A stretch of DNA of 64,000 nucleotides, from the NCBI GenBank assembly GCA_964036045.1, contig OZ038394.1, forward strand, positions 4,320,658 to 4,384,657. Direction: 5' to 3'. Positions within the stretch are counted from its first letter, which is position 1. Every line of letters begins with the position of its first letter. Positions 20,920-29,865 of the stretch are shown one piece after another. Source of the stretch: Eutreptiella sp. 'Long Island Sound 2002'. Its lineage: Eukaryota; Euglenozoa; Euglenophyceae; Eutreptiales; Eutreptiaceae. The position numbers were made by a program, and so were the translations under genes. The notes below the pieces were generated by a model. It was not told where the DNA came from and searched no databases. It saw nothing but the letters and a program-made list of their open reading frames with translations.

Positions 20920-22722
20920 CGGTCGAGAACTCTAAGGTTTTTTGAGATTTTTGGTCCCAAAACAAAGAGCAATTTCCAAAATTGCAAACAAGCTTTTCCT
21001 TAATGGTGCAAGGATGCGACGCCATGCAATCCCAATGCATTCACCAAACGTGTCTCGAATGAAATGTCGCAAACATTATTGTGCCTTGCCCATCACAGTC
21101 CTCCAAGGAGGAGGACGTTGAGAACATGAGTGGCGTTCTTTCACACATAGTTGAGTTGCCGAACAAACATGTAACACAAAGCCAAAGCAAAATGTACAAA
21201 TGAGACCAAGCTGCCCGGAACCCGAGTAGATGCTCAATGTTGTGTTATCCGTGGAGTGATGGTCTCGTCGACAAGCAACAATTCGCAAGCAATGTACCCA
21301 CCCGTATTGTACCCTTTTCGTGCCCGAGTATCCTCGAATTTTGCATTTTCGTGGAGTAAAACTTCCACACTTGTGTGCGATTTTTCGCAGATTTTTGTAA
21401 ACAAAAAGCGCCAAAAATTGCAGTTTTGTGTCATGCAAAAACGCCAAGTCACACAACCAATGCACTCAAAGTTTTGGCCGAGTGCGTGCCATGTCATCAA
21501 GCAAACAGCATCCCAGGACACCCAATCACCCAATCGCCAAAGTCGGGACCGAATGATCAATCAATCCAACATCCAGAGTCAGTGTGCAATGCCGCGGACC
21601 CCCCCTGTTAGGGGTTGACAAGGGCTGTGAGGAGATGGTTAAGCAGATATGACCTCTTAAGCAGATCAGTCAGATACGCCGCGCGCTGAGCATCAGGCCG
21701 AGCAACTGTGCGCGACCACTGTGAAACTGCTCCTTGCTGCAGTTAGAATGAGTGAAATGCATGATTTTGTGGGATCTGCAGCAGCTCACTAATTTCTTTT
21801 ACGTGTCGTAATCGGTGCGTGCAATATTTCAGGTAATGCTTGAACCATGACCTCCAACAGTGCATATTTAGTTTATGGAGTAAGATTAGATTGCAGAAAA
21901 AGACAAGAAGTAAATCAAAAGGAGAGTATGTACGTCACATGCACATTTACTCTCTATTTGGTGAAATTCCTTTCTTTCTTCCCAAGCCGATAATATTGAA
22001 CAAAGGCATGATCTTTACTTCCTACATCACTCGACAATAGCATTTATGCAAGATGACATGTGTAGTATCCATTCGATTGAATTCTTTCCTTCTTTCCCAT
22101 CCGATGATATCTCATAGAGTGTACCAAAACATACAAGTGAAAGAGGAACAAAGGCATGTTCTTTACTGCGTACAGCATTGTGCAAGAGCTTGCTATAAGG
22201 TAAAATGACCAGTTACGAGGCCAAAGATTTAGCGATGGGCCTAGCGGCTGCGATTACTGTTGGATGGTAAATTTGAACATGTAGGTAGATCAACAATGAA
22301 ATTTGTGATTTTAAATCTATCCTCACTTGCATTTCATTACTGGTTGGGAAAATCTCATTTTTGCCGGGCACCGGAATCGCACCGGATTTAAGGTGGTGAC
22401 CAAACCCGAGCCAGGCAAGAAGTATTACGCTGATTTTAACGCTTTCATCAACAATTTTTGCCTGTTTGTTGCCTTTGAAATTTGATTTCCTTTATTTAAA
22501 TATTTAGATGCGGGCGGCGAAGGGTCCTGCCAGGGCCTGGCTCATGGAGGTCACCTCAAGGGGGCGAAGGAGGTTTTATTCAGTCTCGACGGTCTCAGCA
22601 CAAGCCAAGGAAGCCGCCACGCCCCAAGGCCGCCCCACGCTGCATCTACCCGCTCCCGAAGGATGCGTGTGAGGTTATGAAGGCCGCCGCCGCTGCAATT
22701 GCTGGACAAATGAGCTAGCGAC
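20920..22722. other. Unassigned region
   Basis: No gene recognised. A weak direct repeat (TTCTTTC then GATGATATC/CGATAATAT then AACAAAGGCATG then TCTTTAC) occurs near 21965-22025 and 22080-22175. Around 22500-22720 the base composition shifts to GC-rich, which may be the 5' part of the transposon that follows. Confidence 0.45.
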
Positions 22723-23609
22723 ATGCTTCAAGGGAGCACGCCGTCTGCCGCTCAGATGTACAGCGAGTTGTCGATCGCCACAAGTACATCGCAGCACGTA
22801 GCACGGACTTGTCTCTGCCCTGTTTGTCATGTGGGTTGTACCCTTGCAATGGTGTTTGCCATCTTCATCTTCTCTCTCTGCAGTGTGGGAAACACCTTGC
22901 AGCCGAAGCGCAGAGAGCCCAAGCCTTTGGTGGACGACGGCGCGCTGATTGAATGGTTGGAGCGAGAGCGCCAGCGACGAAGGCCACCCACAAGGGACAA
23001 CATCATCATCGATACATCCAGGATGTACAATGACAGCGTGCGAACAGATGACAGGCCGTCAACGACGCTGACGCTGAAGAGTATGGAGAAGTGGTGGCTC
23101 CTCTTTCTTCGTCGCCACCCTCAGGTGTCTGGTCGCCTTGCGTAGCACGAAGAAAGTGTGCGCCTGGACAAGAAGCTGACGAAGGACGATTGGACGACCT
23201 TGTTTAATGAGTCCCTGAGTCCAGCTCTCGCCAAAGTGGGGTACGACCCACAATGTGTGTTCAATGAAGACGAGGCAGGCATGTTCATAGACTTCGACAC
23301 AGATAGTCTTAAAGTGTATGTCTTAAGAGGTACTAACACTTGCGCCAAGAGGAGAGGCTACAACAGACGCCACGTAACCCTGGTGGCACGTGTACGTGCT
23401 GATGGCTTTTATGTTCGTCCTGCTCTTTTGTGGCCTAGTGCTCTAACTAGAGGAGATGTTTTTCAGCATGGGGCCTACCCAATCTCAGTGAAAGCCACCA
23501 AAAAAGGCTGGTCCTCAGAGGACATTTTTATGGAGTGGCTGAGGGAGTTTGCATCCCTCACCAGCCCAACTTTGAACCCCCATAAGGCTGTTGTCCTCAT
23601 TGTGGATGG
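22723..23609 (+). pseudogene. Pogo/CENP-B-type DDE transposase, N-terminal half
   Basis: The frame encodes a CENP-B/Tc5-type helix-turn-helix region (LIEWLERERQRRRPP near 22,947, then WWLLFLRRHP near 23,092), an in-frame TAG at 23143-23145, then the start of a DDE_1 catalytic domain. Its first aspartate is in FNEDEAG and the second in VVLIVDG at the break point. The coding sequence stops at 23609, where an LTR element is inserted; the rest resumes at 26,360. The first part before about 22,882 reads as an unspliced intron (ends CTCTCTGCAG), so the true start is uncertain. Inactive as read: one stop plus the insertion. Confidence 0.8.
23606..23609 (+). repeat. Target-site duplication ATGG (left)
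   Basis: ATGG immediately before the TGTGATAAG start of the left LTR; the partner is at 26360-26363. Removing the element and one copy gives GAT GGC AGC AAA, restoring the transposase frame. Confidence 0.9.
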
Positions 23610-23848
23610 TGTGATAAGATCGCGCGCACAGTGCTGCGATGGGATCGCGCGCACAGTGCGAGCATGACAGTAAAAAAGTACTCAGAGAGTTTGTATTATA
23701 AAATCGCCGTTTGTTACAGATTAACAAGATGAAATTATGTAATGTGATCAAGTTGTTCATTGCACGCTGGATTTTGAGGGATTTCAAAAATGCATGAAAG
23801 ATTTCCAAAAATTAAGTCAAAGACAAGATCATTATTAAGATCATTACA
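23610..23848 (+). repeat. Left LTR (239 bp)
   Basis: Starts TGTGATAAGATCGCGCGCAC and ends TTAAGATCATTACA. Contains a duplicated GATCGCGCGCACAGTGC block and a TATAAAA box. About 97% identical to 26121-26359 by eye. Confidence 0.92.
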
Positions 23849-23869
23849 ATCTTGTCAATCGAGCTCGGT

Positions 23870-24463
23870 ATGTCTGTTCCTGCTGGTGCAGTGCGAGATT
23901 CGTCGCAAAGTTCATTGCAATCGAGGCCTTTGTCATGGAGCAGTTTGAAAACTGAGTGGCCAACTGAGATTTGTGGAGAACCGATGCCGGATCAGCCCCG
24001 TTATCGCGAGCTCCAGATTGAACAGTGGCGGCTGACGTGCCGCAATGAGGAGCTGCAGCTGCGTACCGAAGAACTTCAACGCGAATTAAAGCAGAAGCGC
24101 AAGCACTTTGATAGGACATCGAGAAAACTGCATGCTCAGCTCAAGTTGACAAAGGCACAGCTACGGCAAGCGCAAGAGGCGCTGAACGACGAGCAAGACA
24201 AGCTGCTGGTGGCTGAACGCCGGGAGCAGCGCCTGGAGAGAGACAATGAAGACCTGCGCCGTGCTAATGCGGCGCTCCGTACAGAACTCATGCAAGGAGG
24301 CATAAGCGATACACGTAAGTATTTTGAAGTGTTGCCGCATTGTGGCACATTCACGTCGTTGTGCAGTAGTTTTTTTTTTAAGGGTAGTTATTGTTTTTTG
24401 CGTTTCTTCCGTTGCCTCCGTTGCAGGGCAGGGAAAAAATTGAAAGCAAGCCCTCAGGGCTGA
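23870..24463 (+). CDS. Coiled-coil protein inside the LTR element
   Basis: From the ATG at 23870 the frame gives about 45 residues of low-complexity lead, then a long charged coiled coil (start RYRELQIEQWRL, later LQRELKQKRKHFDR, LERDNEDLRRANAALR). At 24315 a consensus donor GTAAGT follows GGCATAAGCGATACAC. An acceptor after CGTTGCAGGGCAG (24431) rejoins the frame and reaches the stop at 24461-24463. Unspliced, the frame also reads through to that same stop. The family is unknown. It could be a Gag-like structural protein or a captured host segment; the possible intron favours capture. No nucleic-acid-binding knuckle is present. Confidence 0.5.
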   Translation: MSVPAGAVRDSSQSSLQSRPLSWSSLKTEWPTEICGEPMPDQPRYRELQIEQWRLTCRNEELQLRTEELQRELKQKRKHFDRTSRKLHAQLKLTKAQLRQAQEALNDEQDKLLVAERREQRLERDNEDLRRANAALRTELMQGGISDTRKYFEVLPHCGTFTSLCSSFFFKGSYCFLRFFRCLRCRAGKKLKASPQG

Positions 24464-26120
24464 ACGGCACGACAGCGCGTGAACAGTGTGGTGAGCGGCG
24501 GAGCACCCTGTTTTCAGGTGTGTTTCTTGTTGCATGCCTGCTGTGAAGTGCATGAGGCGGAATTTTTGTTTGGGTTATTTTCGTGTTTCCTTGTAGGTTA
24601 GCAGTGGAGATACATTTATGGGGTTTGAAGGCAGATGTTCTGGAGACAGACACCAGTGTTGTGCGCCAATAGTGTGTTCTTCCGTTGCATGCCTGTGTCC
24701 TCATTTATTTTCATCGCGCCTTTGGTGCTTTTGTTTTTTTTTGTGAGCTTGAATTGGTTGGCCACCTCCGCCTTTTGCGCATGGCCACGACCCTATTCCT
24801 TTTCCTTTTAGGGTGCTTCCGTTTCAGGGTGAGTATGTATGGTGTTTGGGCTTTCTTTCTACCTTTGCATTTATTTTCGTGCCGTGGCTTGTTGATCGCC
24901 TTCGGCGACGGCCGCCCACTGTGGGCGATGTTCAGAAACTTACGGTAAACCCCCTACTGTCTAAGGAGCGTGAGGCTCCAAACCCCCAAACCCTAGCGTG
25001 TGCGCGTGATGCGCTGAGTGGTGCGTGAGGCACCCCGCCCGCGCTGCGTGATGCGGCGATTTTTTTGTGCGGCATGCGAAGCGCCCAGTCCTTGGGGTTG
25101 CGCGATGCTTCCCCCGGACACCCCTCCCTGGACTGTGTTTTCTTCTAGGGTAATTTTTTTCTTTTCGGTGGTGCAGCGTGAGTTTCGCTGCGCGCCCTGG
25201 CCTTGGTGCGTGATACACATGGCCTGATCGACAGGATTTGCAGCTGTTGGCCGGCGATGAGCCATTGTGGCGTGGTTTACTATTGCTTTATGCTGACAAT
25301 GCCCGTGTGTGTTGAGTGATTCCTCGTCTGCTAGTCCGGTCTTGTTTTCGTTCGTTCGTACGTGTGCTATTATTTTGCTATAGGTGTGTTTCAGGTATGT
25401 GCATTTGTGCAGACACGGCCTTTTTTTTTCGTTGGTTGTCTTTCGTTTTACTTTGTTACTGCAGTAATGCTTCGTGTAGGTAGCAAAGTATTTTAGGAAC
25501 GTCTTCGATGGTCTGTGGCATAGTGCCTGCTTGCATAGTTGCAGTGTTTGGGTCGTAGATTTTGTGTATCGCTGCTGTTTAGGAGGTTATGAGAAATTTA
25601 GAAGTTGGAGGTCAGAAGTACACACTAGACAATTCTTCAGGTATTTGCTCATTCATACGCAGTTGGACACGCTGCGCATTTTTTTATATGATATGCGTGT
25701 TTGTCCCTGGTCACTGTCTCTGCAGGGCCAGAACGAAGCGTGGATTGAGAATCAGGTTAGACAGGTTAAGTGGTTTGTTGTACAAAAGCTGCAGGTTTTT
25801 GCACGCTTGCTGATACACATGAAAACCCGCTGATATCCACATGTTGTTGCTGGTGTTTTCAGCAGGGCAGGCAGGGATCTTGTATAGTTAACCATTTTGC
25901 ATGATAGCAAAAAATACAGCAGTTTTGTGTTTTTGAAAACTGTTTGTCAGTATTTTTCTTTCTATTTTAACTCTATATGTTTTCCAGTTACTAGACACGG
26001 CTTAGCCCCCCCCCCCTCTTTGTGTATGACTGAGTATCTATTTTGTTTTGTGTGCGCGCGCTTAGGTTTTGAGCCATTTGCGTTGTATTGCACCCACCTG
26101 CAAATGTCTTGTGCGGGGAG
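24464..26120. other. Non-coding interior of the LTR element
   Basis: T-rich stretches and short frames without domains. Several TTTTT...GCAG and GTAAG/GTATG strings look like splice signals, which would fit additional small exons of a captured gene, but none can be joined convincingly. Confidence 0.4.
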
Positions 26121-26359
26121 TGTGATAAGATCGCGCGCACAGTGCTGCGATGGGATCGCGCGCACAGTGCCAGCATGACAGTAAAATAGTACTCAGAGAG
26201 TTTGTATTATAAAATCGCCGTTTGTTACAGATTAACAAGATGAAATTATGTAATGTGATCAAGTTGTTCATTGCACGCTGGATTTTGAGGGATTTTAAAA
26301 AGGCATGAAGGATTTCCAAAATTTAAGTCAAAGACAAGATCATTATTAAGATCATTACA
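26121..26359 (+). repeat. Right LTR (239 bp)
   Basis: Same length and ends as the left LTR. Differences seen: GCGAGC/GCCAGC, AAAAAAG/AAAATAG, TTTCAAAAA/TTTTAAAAA, ATGCAT/AGGCAT, GAAAGAT/GAAGGAT and AAAAATT/AAAATTT. Followed by ATGG at 26360. Confidence 0.92.
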
Positions 26360-27162
26360 ATGGCAGCAAAACACGTTTATCAAGCGCCATCATTGAGGAG
26401 GCTGTAAACTTAGCAGTGCACCTCGTGGCGCTCCCTAGCCACTTGAGTGATGTGGTCCAACCTTTGGACCCGGATGTTTTTAAACCTTTCAAGGCAGCTC
26501 TGAAAAAACGACAGCGCGACTAGCGCGCGAAGAAGAGCATCACACCCTCCGTGTTTGTGAAATTCGTCACTGAGTCTTGGATGCAGTGTGTCACCCCTAG
26601 TGTCATCATGAAAGGCTTCAGAAGGGCAAGCATCTCTCTATTCTCCCCTCACAATTTGCTTGCCAACCCTGATCCCTGCCGTCTGGCCTATCAAGTACCG
26701 CCACCATCTGCTGCAGAATGTGCTGCAGACCCTGCTGCTGAAGCTGTGCTACCCTCACTTGAAGCATCTCCACAGAGAACTCAGAAGGTAGATTTCCAGG
26801 CCACTAGTCGAGCAATCAACATGGCTACTCGGCATGACCCATGGAACATGAGGCTTGGTCCTTTTGTCACTTCCCAGTCTTTCAGAGAAGCAGCAGCCAA
26901 TTATGAGAAAGAGCAGGAGAAGAACAAGGAAAAGCCTCCAGCAAGGCGCCAAGCAGGATGTGTAAGGCCTCGTGCCTTGCCACAGCACCAACAACCAAGG
27001 GCAAAGAGGGCACGGCGGCACGACCTTCCCCCAGATGACAGTGCAGTGGCGCACGCAGACCCACAACCCCCAACCTCTCGCCCCGAGGACATGGAACACA
27101 GTTTTGACTCCGATGGGGACTTCGTCTCCACAGTCTATCTGTCATATTGCCCAAGCTCTTAA
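26360..27162 (+). pseudogene. DDE transposase, C-terminal half
   Basis: Directly continues the frame broken at 23609. It contains SKTRLSSAIIEEAVNLAVHL, then ALPSHLSDVVQPLDPDVFKP, the region of the third DDE_1 catalytic aspartate (QPLD), an in-frame TAG at 26521-26523, then the typical C-terminal block with TESW near 26,569 and IMKGFRRASISLFSPHN. The tail is rich in Pro, Arg and acidic residues and ends at 27162. Two nonsense codons in the joined frame and the LTR insertion show it is dead. Confidence 0.8.
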
Positions 27163-27281
27163 GGGCAAGTGTAAGGAAAGTGTGTTCTTCAACACCACAA
27201 TCCCACAAAAACAAGAAACCTGCGACACATTTTTGCAGCCTTGCCGCTTCTGTTAGTGCGTGGGTGCTTCACGGCAAGGTA

Positions 27282-27413
27282 AAAATGCAAAGAAGACATT
27301 TTGAAGGGCCAAGAAACATACTTAAAAAAAAGCAACGTTTTTGTGTGAAAATGCAAAGAAGACATTTTGCAGGGCCAAGAAACATATTTCAAAAAAACAA
27401 AAATGCAAGGTTT
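27282..27413 (+). repeat. 66-bp tandem duplication
   Basis: AAAATGCAAAGAAGACATTTT starts units at 27282 and 27348; both continue AGGGCCAAGAAACATA and an A-rich tail. It lies 120 bp after the transposase stop, so it may sit near the 3' end of that transposon. Confidence 0.85.
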
Positions 27414-29865
27414 TTGTGGTCTTTTTCTGTCTATTTTGAAAAATGGGCCAACTGGCCCCACAACTGGTTACTGGACCGAGAACAGGTCATTTTACATTAA
27501 ATAGTAAAGGACATGCTTTTGTTCCTGCTACATGAAAACCATCCATTTCCATTTTTCTTCAGGCCCTTTTTCTTGTCTACGATACATTTTTAATAGAACG
27601 AACATGTGCGTCTTGTTTTTTTTGCACTTCTCCCTCCAAATCTTTGCATTTTTCATTCGCCTCTCTCTCGTCTAGCTTCTGAACAACATCAAGGAAAACC
27701 TTCCATTTTGTTATGCGTGTGTTTCGGAAAACCACTGCTGTATTTTCCGACAACAACAGCACTGCAAATACACATGTATGCCTGTGTGTGGCTCCTCCGC
27801 CTGGCCTACGCTATACCCCCGGGCTTCCCGTTGTCTCATGGAGGCGGGGGCACCCATGCGTTCACGTAGCTTTAGCTCCGCTAGAGTTTTTTTCCTGTTT
27901 CGGGGGGCAGGTCGCCTCTACCCTTAACCCAAACGCACGGCCTTCTTCAACAAGATATAAAGAACCAACAGTAGGGGTTGTTGAAGAAAAAAATGGTAAT
28001 GTATGTGCGCATGTGCGCATGTGCACCGTGGGCTGAAAAAACCCCATTCCCACTAGCACTAAGAACTATGTGCTGTTGAGTGAAACGGTCGGGAAAAAGA
28101 AACAAGTGTGATGTGGGCTGCACAAAAGATAAATGTTTTGGAATTGCTTCGGATGAAGTTAAATCTGGGTGTATGTATAGTATGTGGAAGATATCATTTT
28201 AGCCGTATGATGTTGGAATAACATCGGGAGGCTTCCCGTTTCGATTCTGGCGGTTTCTGTCAACATTTTTAAAAAGAGGTACGTAGAATGGAACTGCAGC
28301 AGTCACATGCGCGCCTGAAGCGCTTAGCACATGCACGTAGATGTAAATGTCGACAAACTCAGATTGTGGATTGATGCATGATTGCTTTGTATGCTCTTAT
28401 ACTTGAAAATACATTTCATTGTAGGCACTATGAAAGGTCCTGTAGCGAAATCGGTATCATGCGCTTTTGTGCCTGTGCATGCAGTGCTCCGCTGCTCCGC
28501 TGAAAGTGACCACCGATGTTGATTTTGAACCCCACCTCAAAGCACCTCGAGGCACCTCCAACCACTTCGATTCGAAGCTTGCGAGCAAGCGGGCAAGAAC
28601 AAATCCTCAATGGCCGGCCAAGCTAAAGTGTGCATAGAAGGTGACGGAAGGGCGGGACACACTACCACTGTAACCAAAGGCCGAAGCTACGTGCGTGCAC
28701 AATTCATTTGCATTCTTCAGCTCAACAACAGCCTAGACACGCCAAGACAAGGGCACCGTGTGAGCAGCTAGGCTCGTGTGCAGTACAATTCATCCTCACT
28801 ACCCGAGTAAAGGCTTTGACCTCTTGGTTCGGGTGCACACATCCCTCGGCAACCATTCATCACACCCGCCCATTGCCTTTCATCGTTCTGACATGCATAA
28901 CATAAGCATTCCATCTACCACAAGCCTTCCATAACACAGAATGTCCCCGTCAAAAACAAATAGCAAACAAAGGGGGCTTCGAGGTGGCTTCGAGGTGGCT
29001 ACGAGGTGGCTTCGAGGTGGCTTCGACGTGCTTTGAGGTGCTTCTCGGAGGAAGTCAACTCTTATGTGCAAGTGCACATGGAGGCGAATTTGGGCGATTT
29101 CCACACGACGTCACTCATTGCGTGCAGGTCATGCTTGTTTGGGGTTGTTGGGAGGCATGAAAGGCATTCAACCAATTTTAACACTTGGATTTGTCACACC
29201 ATGTTGCAACCCGAATTGAATACCTGTATTGTGTTGTATATGTGTGGATTGCGCCAAACAACGGCAAGCATGAAGGTGTAAATATATCTTTGGGGTACAT
29301 TTGGTTTGTTGTCCTTTTTCCCGTGAACTCTCTTAGTTTCTCGAAATCAACTTTCCAAAAGTTCCTTCATCCTTCCAACCTCCTTTCTGAGTATCCCACG
29401 ACGCGCGCACGATGAGCATCATTCATGATTATAATAAATGAAAAGAGTGCTCATTTAGCCTGCCTGCACAACAAAATAATGCAGTACCTGCTAACAACAA
29501 CCTAAACTATGAATGCCGAAAAATATACATGACACTCAGCATTTTTCTACAATAAAAATGTAACCTTTCAGGCGTGTCCTGCATGCGATATTATGGTGCG
29601 AAACTACATCGCGATCTCTATGCTGTCTCTGTGCCCGTGCTTCCTGTCGGAGTGCGCGTGCTCTGTTTGATTGCGCTTCTACTTCCTGTTTCTGACTCTT
29701 TTACCCCACTGGATTCTGTGCTTAAGGGGGGGCTGTCAAATGGGTATGTGGCTCTGATGCCTAGGGTATTGCACTCCCCTCCGAAAACGTTTCACGGGGG
29801 CACCAACAGTAGACCCTTGAAATGTTTGAAAAAAAAACTGATACCCCGGCATCTGTCTCTCTTAC
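27414..29865. other. Unassigned region
   Basis: No gene recognised on either strand. It includes an 11-bp minisatellite (entry below) and a GTGCGCAT repeat near 28005-28022. Confidence 0.45.
28974..29044 (+). repeat. GAGGTGGCTTC minisatellite
   Basis: About six 11-bp units, consensus GAGGTGGCTTC, with single-base variants. A loosely complementary string (CACCTCAAAGCACCTCGAGG) occurs at about 28533-28552. Confidence 0.8.

Larger units (their letters stand above)
23610..26359 (+). mobile_element. Complete 2.75-kb non-autonomous LTR element
   Basis: Bounded by two 239-bp direct LTRs that start TGTGATAAG and end ATCATTACA (TG...CA ends) and flanked by the 4-bp duplication ATGG. The LTRs differ at about six positions. 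The TATAAAA inside each LTR (GTATTATAAAATCG) fits plus-strand transcription. The interior carries one coiled-coil frame and no RT, RNase H, integrase or protease motif, so it must rely on another element's enzymes. A primer-binding site starting TGG is not evident after the left LTR; a short purine tract (GTGCGGGGAG) precedes the right LTR. The length and content resemble a TRIM/LARD-like element carrying a gene. Confidence 0.85.
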
